Shown: positions 12,307-24,411 of the stretch, one piece after another
Layout: the number at the start of each line of letters is the position of its first letter
Numbering within the stretch: position 1 is the stretch's first letter
Source of the DNA: Owenia fusiformis
Lineage: Eukaryota; Annelida; Polychaeta; Sabellida; Oweniidae
Assembly (NCBI GenBank): GCA_903813345.2
Contig: CAIIXF020000001.1
Span: forward strand, 18,063,915 to 18,127,914
Direction: 5' to 3'
Length of the DNA: 64,000 bases
Notes under the pieces: model-generated
Database searches by the model: none
Seen by the model: only the letters and a program-made list of their open reading frames with translations
Told to the model about the DNA's origin: nothing
Position numbers and translations under genes: made by a program

Positions 12307-14807
12307 TATATGTTGTATATAAAATATGTTGAGTTTTATCTAGTTGTAAAAGTCATTAACTTATTAACAATTTTGTCCCTACTGCACAACAACCTGATGG
12401 TTAAACAGTTACTTTTACAATGCTGTTGACCCATATAGAGTTTTACATATTAGTGGGTGCGAGAACAGTCTTTAAATGGATATAATAGTTTGGTTTTTGA
12501 TTATGATCGTTTGAAATACTAATTTACAGTGAACATTATGATTTGTGTCGATATGTTGTACAACTAAGTTTTATGTGGTTCATTCATTCCTACAAATGAG
12601 TACTAGTTGTTACTAGTTGCCATAGTTACCTGTAATTTCCACAAGTCATAATCTTACTTTTTTGTAGAAAATATTTGCATTAATAGTTTATTTATTATTT
12701 GTTTTAGTTTATTAATAGTTATTGTTCCACAATATTCAAATATACATTTTTCCTTATGCATTAGAAGGTTCTATGAGTATAGAAAGTTATCTAACTGCAA
12801 CAAATTAGAAAATGGAGAAATAAAAAATTGGTATAGTGAACCACCCTGTATTTACTTTCAACTACAGGTTTGTTAATAAGCAATAGATGCTCGACTGTAA
12901 AACGAATTATAAAATTTTCTAACATTGATGAAGATTCCCTATGCATTCTGGCCAAAAACATTTGGCCGTTTGAAATAGCATAAGACAAATTGAAGTATAT
13001 CAGGCTGTCGAAGTTCTAAATTCATTTTAAAATGTTTTCATTTCTACATTTACGAGAATCCATGTGGCTTGATAAATTCATTTATGTCTCTGCTTTGAAA
13101 TATTTATCTTGTATAAGATCGTTTAATGCATTTGCTCTTGGTGTTTCTGACGTCTAATAGAACTAATGTTAGTCTAGCCACAACAATACGTGTTTGCTTT
13201 TTCTAAATGTGATACGGGGAGATGGTGTACAGATGTGAGAACTTTGTGGTTTAGTGTTAATAAAATATTCTGTTTTCTGATTTTAAATGGAGTTTGATAA
13301 TTCAATAAATCTTTATTTAAAAAATGCATGCACAATGGCAATGGGGAACGGGGGAAAATACAAGTATAAACGATTAAAAGAAAAAAGGGACAAAGGAAAC
13401 AAAGCCGTTGGATATGTGCCGAAGTTACTGTACAATCCGATGACCCAACGTAGGGCAAGCATTGCTCTCATGACCCTCCTTCACCCATCTTTCAGGAACT
13501 CATATGAAATGGAAAACCACAAGAACATGAGACATATCATCCATGCTGAAGCTATTGCAATTTAATGTGAAAACATTAAATTAATGTGTGGAATAGAAGA
13601 TCAGTATGTACACAAGGAAGATATCATACAAGGGGCAGATAGAATCTCACAATATTATACATTTAAACCCATTAGAATTTTTTCCTGGCGAAGTTGCATG
13701 AAAAGGAAAGGACAAATAATTTTACCGGACTCTAATTAGTATTGCTATTCAACCGTACATTCGGTTATTCCCATGAACAGTAAATTAGGAATTTCATGTT
13801 GCTTATAATTTAATAGAACCATTAGAAATTAATAAATATTATCATTCATTATCAATATTTGTGCTTTTTTGCTTCCGGTATATGTCTGAACAATAGTCAT
13901 GTTGTTTACATGTACTCTTCAGATAGTATGCTATATTTGAATAAGGAAGCGTCGCTTTTAGAGTATTCGTGAGTTTGGCCGCCTTTGAATCTTCCTATAA
14001 GATGTACATGTACGTGTTTATGGCCATTTATATATTTTTTGAACTCTCATGTTATATTTTACATCTAATCCTACAGAAAACAATAACTTCTTTAAACCAT
14101 ATACCCGCTATATAACTAATATGTCTTTTAGATTTAGCAGTTCAACTAGCTACAAGATCGATATATCTAACGATTCTATTTGAAGGCAAGATCGGAACCA
14201 TCCGTTTTCAACTCTAATATCCATTATTCAGGATATAGGGATTACACGTTTCTTAAGAGAAAACGCAACATCGACATCAATAATTTACTTTATAATCAAA
14301 CACGACCATAGCGAAGCACGACTGGCAACACTTGCAAAACAAAACATAGAATTCTAAAAGCATGCGAATCAAGTTAAGGCAATCAAATAAAGAACATATA
14401 TTGTAAAATTATTCAAATCAAAATGCATGTCCAGAAAAGCTCAACTATTTTTTAATAATAGTCGCAAAAGTAACATATATTTTTATGAAGTTCACGTGGA
14501 ACAAAACACATTTTAGTATCCACAAGTATAAACCAAAAAGTTCACGGTTATTGGTAAGAGTTGTAAGGTAGAGTATTCCCACAATGATTATAATTTAGTT
14601 TATGCGTATTGGTGTGATTATGCAAGTGTCTACAACCATACCCTTTAGTAGTCTTGCCATTACAAACCCATAACGCATATTTTAGAAGTGGTTTGTCGTG
14701 GACAGTTATTATGCAACTAAAGATCAAAGGGTCCTTATTGTTCGCAGTTATTTTGATGGACGCTTCCCATGCGAAGTTAACTCATGTCCGATGTACGAAA
14801 TTTAAGT
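12307..14807. other. upstream intergenic DNA with one solo mariner-type end
   Basis: No gene recognised. A terminus-like sequence ending CCACCCTG followed by TA sits at about 12830-12850 and matches the style of mariner right ends elsewhere in the window. No matching left end is obvious. The 13174-13565 region has overlapping short frames on both strands with no family resemblance. Confidence 0.5.
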
Positions 14808-14833
14808 TTAATTAATGACGTTAAGTTAATTAA
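14808..14833. promoter_or_regulatory. paired palindromic homeodomain-type sites
   Basis: Two copies of TTAATTAA (14808-14815 and 14826-14833) lie 18 bp apart, about 350 bp upstream of the TATA-like box. TAAT/ATTA cores are the usual Antennapedia-class homeodomain targets. In A+T-rich DNA single sites arise by chance often, so only the palindromic pair and the position argue for function. Confidence 0.35.
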
Positions 14834-15106
14834 AGCCGTGCACTGGGAAATTGTGACAAAAAACTAATCTTCTCACTAGCCCTAAAACTACACGGTTGGG
14901 ATTCTTAGTATTATTTACTGAATATGCTACCTAACCGCAATAGATTCGTTGAAAGCCGAAACAAGCTCGAGGGGAACATAAGAAAATAGTCCTATAAGAG
15001 ACATGTATTTCTTTCAAATATTATGGCTTCATTTTACAAAAGAAGCATGTTTAATTGATGAAATAGACGTTTTGTAGCATCAGTAAAGGATTTTGTATCT
15101 TTTCGT

Positions 15107-15121
15107 ATGCAAATGTAATTA
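15107..15121. promoter_or_regulatory. POU octamer abutting a TAATTA site
   Basis: A perfect octamer ATGCAAAT (15107-15114) is followed one base later by TAATTA (15116-15121). The pair is about 45 bp upstream of the TATA-like box. The octamer is the classic POU-domain site and TAATTA a homeodomain core, so this would be a composite proximal element. Function is inferred from motif and position only. Confidence 0.4.
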
Positions 15122-15165
15122 CTATTTTCGATTTACAAAGCGACCAAGCGCGGATTGATCGCCTT

Positions 15166-15200
15166 TATAAATGTTGTTATTTGCCGATCAGTCTAGTCAA
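15166..15200 (+). promoter_or_regulatory. candidate core promoter of the Hox gene (TATA-like box and initiator)
   Basis: TATAAA at 15166-15171 is followed by an initiator-like TCAGTC at 15188-15193 and a second TCAATA near 15196. A start at the second would be about 30 bp from the box, the usual spacing, and would give a 5' UTR near 155 nt. An ATTGG (inverted CCAAT) lies at 15228-15232. An upstream non-coding first exon cannot be excluded. Confidence 0.45.
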
Positions 15201-15353
15201 TACGGAACGAATTCTGAGGGAGCTCTGATTGGTCGAGGATTTGTGCATGATACTTATATGTAAATCGGTGTATATCATCAACTATATTGAGAGAATTGCT
15301 CTAAATCACAAGTGTGAGCTACTACTAGCTGAGCTGGATGATGTATGAGTAAA

Positions 15354-15777
15354 ATGAATTCGTATTTTGCAACACCGTTCCTTCAAGCTCTACCTGGTGA
15401 GACGCAGAGTGTCCAAAGTAACATAGGATCTCTCCCCGGAAGATTTGAACCGAGCGCCAGTGGAAGCTTTGACATACAGAATGGTGGCCAATGTGCCGGA
15501 ATGAGCGGACAATTCGCTGGACAGTCTTCTGGTCATTATGATCTAAGTCACTGCTCAAGACAGCCTGTAGAGTCCAATGGATATGAGGCTCAAAGACAAT
15601 ATGGCAGTCCAAATGGCTGGAGTGGCCACGGTCACATCGGTAGCTCAAGTGCCGGGGCAGAGCTCCCACCGGTTAGTAGCGATACCGCCTTTGCAAATGC
15701 TTGTAGTAACCTGGGACAGCCGAACAACTTCTCACAGACTCAAACGCTTCCGTTCTACCCATGGATGGGAATAGTAG
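15354..15777 (+). CDS. Lox4: Hox gene exon 1: N-terminal region and hexapeptide
   Basis: This first coding exon gives residues 1-141 plus the first base of codon 142 of a central-class Hox transcription factor, which acts in the nucleus to specify axial identity. I chose the ATG at 15354 because it yields MNSYF, the conserved N-terminus of Antp/Ubx/abd-A/Lox proteins, and has A at -3. An in-frame ATG at 15345 (adding MSK) has a poorer context. Residues about 20-130 are rich in Gly, Ser and Gln and probably disordered, with little conservation expected. The hexapeptide FYPWM, which contacts PBC/Extradenticle cofactors, is at residues 134-138 (15753-15767). The exon ends in a strong donor, GTAG followed by GTAAGA, in phase 1. 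Base composition is clearly less A+T-rich than the flanks. The opposite-strand open frame here is a shadow. Orthology is discussed under exon 2. Confidence 0.9.
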
Positions 15778-18700
15778 GTAAGAAAATACATTTCCCCCAA
15801 TTACGCCATTATTTATGTCAACGGAGTATTTAACTTTATTTATGCTACTGTTTTATGGCGAATACTATCTGTTTTATAACCTGTTATATGGCACTTACTT
15901 GCTGTGACATTAATTTTAATTACCCTCCTATCGCCAATCAGGCCTACTATTGTTTTGACTCAGTTAACCTTATTTATGATCATTCCAATGCCTGTCTGGT
16001 TAAAGGTTCGAACATAAAGATTCTTTATATTTACTCAATTTGCTTATAAAGCAGTTTCGGAACCTGTATTATGATTCACGATTCAAATTGATTCATCGTT
16101 TATAAAGATAATGATATATTGTATCTGATTTTATTTGTTTATGTATATATCCGGCGTTATTCAATGTTTATTATTAATATCATATTGAAAACTGCAATAT
16201 GGCATGATTGACTAATTTTAGATCAGCATCCAGCGGATGATTTAGAGGGCAATGAATCTGTAATTAAAAGCCAATTCAGTTTCCCCGCCCGCCCCTTCAC
16301 GGGCCCCCGTGATCCTCTCCCAGTAAACTAGACTATTGCATGCTTAATATAAAGGCATTAGAAATATCTGATTGGGGATTTCTTTTATTGCTTTTAGTTG
16401 CCATTAACTGGAGATTGCACGAAAACAAGGACTTCTGGGGACTAAATGAAATAAGTCCATTGATGATTATCACATAGATTACATCTGATACACAATTAAA
16501 AGTGTTATTTCTTTAAATGTATTAGATTGAATCCAGCTCACCTCGAATCGGATAGTAAAGATTCTAATGGGGGTTGTTTTATGGCTACGATAACGTGATG
16601 AGCTGGTATTGAATAATAATGTGAGAAAATGAGATATATTTGAGAGTGATACTAATAAACCCTACATAAAACGGACCCCTAATCATATTCCTGTTCTATC
16701 ATGTCAATAATGAGAGTTAGATTGAGTGCCATTATTTCAAATGTTATCCAAATACTATCCTTAATAACTAAATATCAACTAATTGTTATAAATGTCCACT
16801 TTACAAAATTGCCGGTAGGGAGGTTACGGTTAATATATCCCTTGTCCACCTGCTACCAAAACTTGCCAAACCCATCTATCATAACTTTATAGACTACTTG
16901 GACCTAGATCATTTCTTATTTGTAATTTTAAAATTGACACTCCCGTTTTTAAATTACCTTTAGATCTAATCAAACGGAATACATATCTATTCATTGCCAT
17001 GATTGATTGCTGAATCAAGGGGAGGGATACCAATACAGATGTCAAGCTCATTTCTAAGCGTGCTGCTACTCCAGAAGACACATTTGTCATCTATCACTCC
17101 CCTATCTTGAACAATAATACTTGATATACATTTTGTCAAAGGCATGGTGAGTTTACCTGGTATTCAAAGGTGTTTGTATTGTTAGTTATGAGCTCGGGTT
17201 ATTGGAGGCGCTGGCGTCTGAATCTTTAATCGATTTCTCTCTATCGTATTCAAAGGTAAAAACCTGCTACTCAACTTAAAATAATAGATATTTGCGACTC
17301 GCTTTAACAGAAGTTACAAATTATAAACCCGAAATGAAGAAAAACTATAGTCTTCATTGCAGAGCCAGCTCTCTCATAAATCACGAAATCAAATATCAAA
17401 AAGTTAATATGACCATCAGAATGTATATGTTAAGAATTGTATCTAATACAAAGTTCTCTTTCGAATGGATTCAAAATTAGCATAACACACGTTACTTTCC
17501 TTATTTGTGGTTCATGGCATTTCATAATGTTGCTCGATGTGCTATGGTATCAATAAAAGCATGATGGATCCATTTGGTTATTACTAAGAATGTTGCATAC
17601 TGTTACCAATGATGCATTATGCATTGTGCCTCAAACCATACCATTTGAGATGTGCCTTTGTTCTTAATAATCATAACTGTTTTTCTCTGCCGATTGTTCC
17701 TCGTTTTCTTTGTATTACCTAGTGTTGCGAAGTGTGTTTTGAAGCTTGTCATATGTTGAATATGAAATTTTAGATTTTAGTTCTTTTCAAAACTGTTGAT
17801 CCGTACTGTTGGATCCCTAACTTTTTAGAAACCTTTCATCGATTAAATATGACTTTCTAAATGTTTGTTTGCAATTAATTTCTACATCAGACAAACAACC
17901 AAAACCATACTTTGTTAGTGATGTTACATGACAATATATATACTATTATATGTTAACTAAAATGACTTACAATAATAATTTTGGGATGACAATTTTGGCA
18001 AGCATGGCAAAAAACCAAATCAAGGTGGTATATGTTCATTTCATCTGATCGAGTTTCCTTTCATGACCCTTTAACTTTTTACAGTTTGAGTGGCGATAAA
18101 TTGATATCTCAGGCAGGTATAAACTTAGAATTATGATTTATTTATCCCGTATAAGATGCTTTAGAAACCACAACCGATGTTCCCTCAAGAGCCCACAGTG
18201 ATATTAAATCGTTTCAAATGCAGGCCCTATAAATTAAAAGTATATACATATTAGTACAAGTGCCGCAGCAATATTTAAATATCATTAGATTTACACAAAA
18301 AATACAAAATCATCCTTTCATCTCATATAAAACAATGCTACAATCGATGTGTTTTATAAACAATTACTGTTTTGGAAATGTTCACAATTCCCCAGTTTGA
18401 TTTCAAGTTCCGATTAAATTGAGGTTGCGTTTACTATATTAAAATGGGTGGATGTTCACATTTTCCTTCAAGGCGATACTATTATACAGACAGAACACTA
18501 TCGTGGATGATTCAAGCATCATAAGTGTATCTTTAGGAAGTTGTGTTTCTTCTAGAAATAGGACAGAATCCACTTTCAATATTCATAGCAATTTTCGTTT
18601 ACTTACTCAGACATTAGTAGATAATGCATTACGTGAAATATGAAGTAAAAACGACATGAAGTTCAAAGGACAATGATATATTTGAGACTGGCATTAGTGT

Positions 18701-19183
18701 TTGTGTCATGCTTAATTCTTATCGTACACAAATTCCTTTCTTCCCCACATAAAAGCAGTTCAGAGAGGATAAGAGGCTTGATGCAACGCTGTGGTTTCGA
18801 ATTCAATTAAAAATGCAACTTGTCGTGTGAAGTTTCTATACGAGACAGTAAAGTATAGATCAATAATAACAAATGTTTTTTTAGGGATCAGATGTGTTAT
18901 TTAGTTGGGTTCTCGTAATTTTATGCAATGTCCTGTTCAAATTATGTAAAGAGAAATCAGGTAGCTTGCTTCTATGGCTGTTTACATATACTTTAAATTT
19001 AAGTAATGCGAAATATGGTTTGTTTTGCTATTATGACTTTATGCTTTCTTTTGTGGTGCTACAGCCTTGTTGGTAGTGGCGATATGAGTTTGGTGTTTCT
19101 TTAACACATCAACGGGTTAATAAAAACCAATTATTTTGTGTTTTCTTCATATTTTATCAATGTAATATTTCGTATATTTTCAG
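15778..19183 (+). other. Hox gene intron (3,406 bp)
   Basis: The intron runs from GTAAGA to an acceptor whose tract reads TTTCGTATATTTTCAG. It separates the hexapeptide exon from the homeobox exon, the common position in bilaterian Hox genes, and is phase 1, so codon 142 (Gly) is split G|GC. Inside I see no coding exon, transposon end or strong hairpin. Small open frames (for example 16701-16892, 18452-18643) lack recognisable content. A GC-richer patch (CCCGCCCGCCCCTTCACGGG) occurs at about 16284. Regulatory elements in Hox introns are common, but none can be named here. Confidence 0.88.
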
Positions 19184-19446
19184 GCCCCAACTCATCCCAA
19201 AGAAGACGAGGTAGACAAACATATAGTCGCTATCAAACTCTAGAATTGGAGAAAGAGTTCCAGTTTAACCATTACCTGACGAGAAAAAGAAGAATTGAAG
19301 TTGCACACTCTTTATGCCTAACTGAAAGACAGATAAAAATATGGTTTCAGAACCGACGTATGAAGCTAAAGAAAGAAAAGCAACAAATAAAAGATCTGAA
19401 CGAAAGTACAAAAGGTGAAGAGGAAGAAGATAAACCATCAGACTGA
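19184..19446 (+). CDS. Lox4: Hox gene exon 2: homeodomain and UbdA-type peptide (Lox4/Lox2 class)
   Basis: Joined to exon 1, it completes a 228-residue protein. Residues 148-207 (19201-19380) form a full 60-residue homeodomain beginning [20 protein letters not shown]. It has the recognition-helix invariants W48, F49, Q50, N51 and R53 in [10 protein letters not shown]. Leu at position 56 (MKLKKE) is typical of Ubx/abd-A/Lox proteins, whereas Antp has Trp. The linker from hexapeptide to homeodomain is short, [17 protein letters not shown] follows immediately, a variant of the UbdA peptide that marks Ubx, abd-A, Lox2 and Lox4. The C-terminus is short and acidic ([10 protein letters not shown]) and ends at TGA 19444-19446. 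[11 protein letters not shown] together with the QQIK tail makes me prefer Lox4, with Lox2 the main alternative. Slightly unusual residues are S9, V34 and K60. Hox identity is near certain; the exact orthology is perhaps 60% sure without a tree. Confidence 0.95.
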
Positions 19447-20361
19447 TATTTCTTTGGAGATTGCTATGGAGGAACAGGGAAGAATCCTAGTCTCAGATTA
19501 TATAAATACTTTGAAAGACATCTCTATGTACATACCTCTACATCATCGCATCCTGGTGACATGTACCAACATTTGCAGAATCTCAACTTTTGTATTGTTA
19601 GTAAAGGTATAGGTTAATCATTGGTGTGAGTCATGTTTCATCTACAATGTTGTGTTCAACCAAGTCAATGGAACTGAGAGACAAAACATGATTATGTAAT
19701 ATCGTGTATACCTAGCATAACATACCTTGACTTGCTGTCTTAGTATGTCTCCATACTTCATATTTCTTCATAAAAGTGAAGGTAAAAAAGTGAACTACCT
19801 GACATTATAATAAGCGAATTACGAGGAACACAATGTTCTCATTTGACTGTAGAAGTAGAACTTGTAGACTAGATGTACTTGAAAGATTTGGATTGAAAGG
19901 GTAACTAAAATATAGATGTGGATTCCACTGACATCATAAACAAGATTGTCCCTTTTAGGGAGACATTTACTGTATAACCGGGTAAATGTGACAACATGTA
20001 TTTAACTGTGCATTAAGGTACATGATGTCTCCCACCGTTGATATGATAAAGGGGTAAATATGTGCAAAATGAATGGTAAAGTGCGTTTCTCTGGTTTTAA
20101 CATAGTGAGATGAAAAACAAAGAGACGCACGAGTTATATGTCAAAGTACGGAATTGACTTGTAAATAATTTCTTATTATGTCAAAGCTTAGATTGGTACC
20201 GGTCGGTTATTGTATACATATTGTATATTATAAAGGGATTGTATACAATAAGCGATCGCTAACAATAAATGGCTATGACCAGTTATCAGGGATTTATAAA
20301 AAGTAACCATCATAATATATTACACATTTATTATATTGATATTATAACTAAAGGTAATAAA
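19447..20361 (+). other. inferred 3' UTR with candidate polyadenylation signals
   Basis: Downstream of the stop, the first clear AATAAA hexamers I noticed are at 20264-20269 and 20356-20361. Either would give a 3' UTR of roughly 0.8-0.9 kb. In A+T-rich DNA such hexamers are common, so the real end needs transcript data. No other gene is seen here. Confidence 0.35.
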
Positions 20362-23300
20362 ATCAGTACTCCCAATTATGTTATTTAAAGCTGTTTGGGG
20401 AAATAAGGTACAGTGTTGAAGTTGTTGTTGTCCAAAGGTTCGTGAATTATATCAGTTTTTTATGTGTGTTCTATAATATAATGATTTATTGGACTAAACT
20501 TACGTCCATATATTGTAAAATAAAATAACCTATTGGGAGCATGATATTCTAGAACCAATCTTGGAAGTCTTGTTTTTACAGATAAGGCTGGTTTGAAGAT
20601 GAGTCTAGTTTAACATGCATTTACCAGAAAGATCATCCGTGTAAAAGTATTCGGAAAAAATACAAAAAATATATTTCACATTTGACAAATACATTAATAG
20701 TAACTTATATGAACTACATTATACTAAACCTTATTCCATGAATTCGAGAACACAAAATCACAGTACATTGACCTTATCAATAGTTCTATGAGTAAATAAT
20801 CTCTATTCATGATGAATATGTTCCTCTGTTATTACTTATATGAAATGATATTAAAGAAAAACAGATATTGTACAAGAGAGCAATCATAAAGAACTAAGAA
20901 TGTGTGAATAGCATACTTTGTTCTGATTCTATTGCATAGAGTATCCCAGTGATTCAATGGAATTTCAGAACAATGATAGCCCAAATCATTTTCCCCAGTA
21001 TACATTTGATCTTCAGTACACAGAAAGTATGGCAAAAAGTCTAAAGCAGATGTTAACTCCTGGACTGATTTGTATAGACCTTCTATTTAACCATCATTCT
21101 TTTCGTGAGCTATCGTGCAATGTACTTCATGGTTACAGTATTTGGTCTTGTAAATAGATACCACTGTATGCTTTTGTGGTTTAAATGTGCATGGTACAAC
21201 GTAAAGTTACTTACAATCCAGGGTAAGGTGGTGAATTATTTGGTTTCCCGTGTTGTTCGTAGCCCAAAATAGTGAAGTCTTTACCAGCACAGTATTATTG
21301 TACATGTAAAAGTGTCATAATAAATGGTACATGCACTAATTCAATTATATTTGTTTTTCAATATGTCATTATTTGCAGAAGAGTTATTTATTATAGTTCA
21401 GAGCTATCCCCGAAGTACATTGCTAAACAAGATCAGAGATCAATGATAGTTATACAGTCAGTACTGTGTATATATGAATGTGTATGCATTTATGCGTTTC
21501 AATTTGACCGTTGGTATGTCATATTATGAAGACTAGTGTCAAGACTAGGAAACCTGTTTTCAAAGAGGTTCATTGGTCATTGCTTGTGTTTTAAATTGGC
21601 ATTTTAATGACAAGATTAACTCAAATATACGGCCTCGTTTTAATATTCTCCTTAACATTTGATAGGTTTTGATATTGAGTCACATAACATTGAGTACCTC
21701 TCTGGTGCCACGGTACTGGTGCGCACTTACTTTCTCATTTATGTATGTGTATATAAACAAAAAACAATAACTTCAATACGATATCACCTGTACCTTCAAT
21801 AAATCTTTCGAGTCATTGGTTAGGAAATGTTAGGAATACATAATAGAGTTTGATGTTTGATTTGTCATGGCTGAGAAAATCGTCTCTGACGGTATTTATT
21901 GTGAATTCATTTCGATTCACAAGGTTTCAGTTGCTCTCTACCTCTTTGAATCCAGCGGAAAGCGACAGTGTCATTTGTTTTCTTAAATGCTATTTGCGAT
22001 TCCTTCGATATTGTCCGTTGTGTATTCTCATGATTTTACTTAAATGTTGAACAAAGATATGTAAATTATATAGATCAAACCAAATATTAAGTAAATCTTG
22101 AGAAATACATGTATGTATGATCAACAAATAGATAGGTAAACTGAGTCCTACTGTATTTTCCGCTTTGAATCGTTGTTAACCCATGTTAATCAGATTTGCC
22201 ATGGTTGATAAAATTGTTTTCTAACGGTAAGTACCACCAATTCATTTTGATTTCTCAGTATTACTGTTTGTCATAGAGACGTGTACACTATGCAAATTAA
22301 ACATCAAGCGAATCCCAGAAGAATAAAAGACAAGATAGATGGATGAAATGAGGTTTCGTATTTTCTGCTTTGAACAGATGTCAACTGAAAACATAATTGT
22401 GGATGATATTTCTCTTTGCAAACAATTGTTGATGGAAGCATAATTTATTGTTTTCTGGGGTCATTTCCATTTCCATTAGATGATACTTAGAACTTTGAAT
22501 CTTAAATCATGCAGGAATTTGCGACTAAAATATAACAAAAGTCGTATGAGTATGAAGGAAATATTTACATCCATTTTTAGAGTCAATTTACAGAACATTA
22601 ACATTCAAATCTGATTATCTTACGAAGATTCAGTATTCCAAAGTCATGCGCGCAAAAAATATTAATGAACTTAGTGTAAATAATTGGGACGTAGCTTTTG
22701 TCGATGTGATGTGATACTTCAAGACTTAACCAATGAATCATTGGTTTGTGACTTAATTAAAGCACGATGTTATGATTAGTAGTTGAAACGAGGGTGATAG
22801 CCCGAGAGCAGAAGCTTATGTGCAAGGGAAAGAGCGCATTAAGCAGTTACAATTCATTGAGTCGGTGAACTTAATTTTTGAAGTACATAGCATCTACATT
22901 TTTAATAATACCATTTAGATAGTAACAATGTTTGAATACTGTTTTACTTTAAATCATGATTCCAAACCTCGTGGTACTCTTATGGACTTTTAGAGTGGAT
23001 CTTATCTGTTCCACATCAATCATTTGAGACTGTGACTGTGAAAACTAGTCTCTGCAAATATGGATGTCAAGAGTGGTGAAGATATAATTGTTCATTTTCT
23101 TGGCGCTTTTAAGCATATGCATCGTACCACACAGATGTTTTTTGTAAAAAAACGTTCATTGGGGGTGCATCTTTCAATCCAAATGCATACATGTTGCTAA
23201 AACAAGATAGAGTTAGAGATATAGAAGACATATTCAACAATGGGATTATATTTATTGCTATATACCTTTATAACCGTCTGGGGCAAATTTACTTTTGTCT

Positions 23301-23421
23301 GGGAAAGTAAAACACCATCACTCTTCACAAAAAGATTCTAATAATAACACAATTCTTTTAACATACGCCATTTGTTTAAAAACCTTTTTCAACATTGTTT
23401 CATGAAAATTACAACATATTA
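20362..23421. other. downstream intergenic DNA, nothing recognised
   Basis: A+T-rich, with only short open frames lacking domains. I see no second homeobox exon, tRNA or transposon terminus in this stretch. Confidence 0.6.
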
Positions 23422-24411
23422 CAGAGTGGGCCAATAAAAACGTCCATATTTTTAATTTTGTAATATCTTCGCTGTTATGTTAGATATATCCATAAATTAT
23501 ATATCATTTGAAATATATTTCAATTTCCAACAAAGTGATGTATGATTCATAAATTATGAATGACTATTGGAAACTCCATGGTGTAGTGACAGTAGAAAAC
23601 AACATTTCGCTATTTGTTTTGAGCTTAATACATAATATTACATTGCTTAATCAACACTTTTAGGCTTTTATATATGAATATGAGGTATTGAAGTTGGGTT
23701 TTATTGTTTTTAAATCATTAAAATAATCATGGAACCCATTTTAATGCATTGTTAGTTTGTTATAAAGTAAGATTGTTACATAAATTGATATTTGCTTCAA
23801 ACATGTTTTGCAGAGAAATTCAGTTGAACTTTTGCCATAACCCATGATATGGAATACATTTGCGCAATATGCTCTGCTGGTTCCTATTATTGCATTGTCT
23901 GCCATTCAGAATGTCAGTTAAGTTAAGTTATATATAAGAACAACAGCATTATTGATCATTTCAGGCATTATCTCCAAAATATCTTGAAATGAGTAAATAT
24001 TCAACTATTTGATGCGGATTTATCCGCTGTATAATATTACCAATACCTATCAAAATGGTAAAAGAACTCAAAAGTATTGTATTTTGAAGGTCAAGATTGT
24101 TGATTTGTGTATCAAATGAAAGAAAATTATTAATTTCCAATAGAATTATATCCCCAAAGCTGACACAGGGGTCATATCTGTCTGGTCAGTTTTTAGCATT
24201 CCGTCTTCAGCAATCAGTATATCATTATTTTGACCCATGTGGTAACGTTATTTTAAAACAAATATTTATTTATGTGAAATGAATTATATATCATTTTGTT
24301 GGAAATTGAATTGTTTTTCCGATGATATATGATTTAAACATTTGTCTGTAATACAAGTATTAAAAATGCTGTAGCAAAAACAAAAATATGGACGTTTTTT
24401 GGCCCAGCCTG
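23422..24411. mobile_element. Tc1/mariner-type non-autonomous element with long inverted ends
   Basis: The left end reads CAGAGTGGGCCAATAAAAAC then GTCCATATTTTT. The reverse complement of the right end reads CAGGCTGGGCCAAAAAACGT then CCATATTTTT. Both are flanked by TA, the target duplication of Tc1/mariner elements. Similarity continues inward for about 130 bp, including a shared CAATTTCCAACAAA block (near 23521 on the left, 24300 on the right). The body (990 bp in all) has no transposase-like frame, so it is a MITE-like or internally decayed copy. A minus-strand open frame that crosses the right terminus (24284-24517) is explained by the terminus and is not a gene. Confidence 0.8.

Noticed and set aside
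13174-13565. Overlapping opposite-strand open frames upstream of the Hox gene
   Set aside because: They shadow each other, have no recognisable domain and show no splice or promoter context.
15325-15669. Minus-strand open frame of 114 codons over exon 1
   Set aside because: It is the antisense shadow of the Hox exon, whose frame is supported by the MNSYF start, the FYPWM motif and the splice site.
15577-15774. Alternative plus-strand frame inside exon 1
   Set aside because: It lacks any Hox motif. The frame used joins the homeodomain exon exactly in phase.
16003-16013. GGTTCGAAC, resembling a tRNA B box
   Set aside because: No A box, acceptor stem or cloverleaf could be formed around it.
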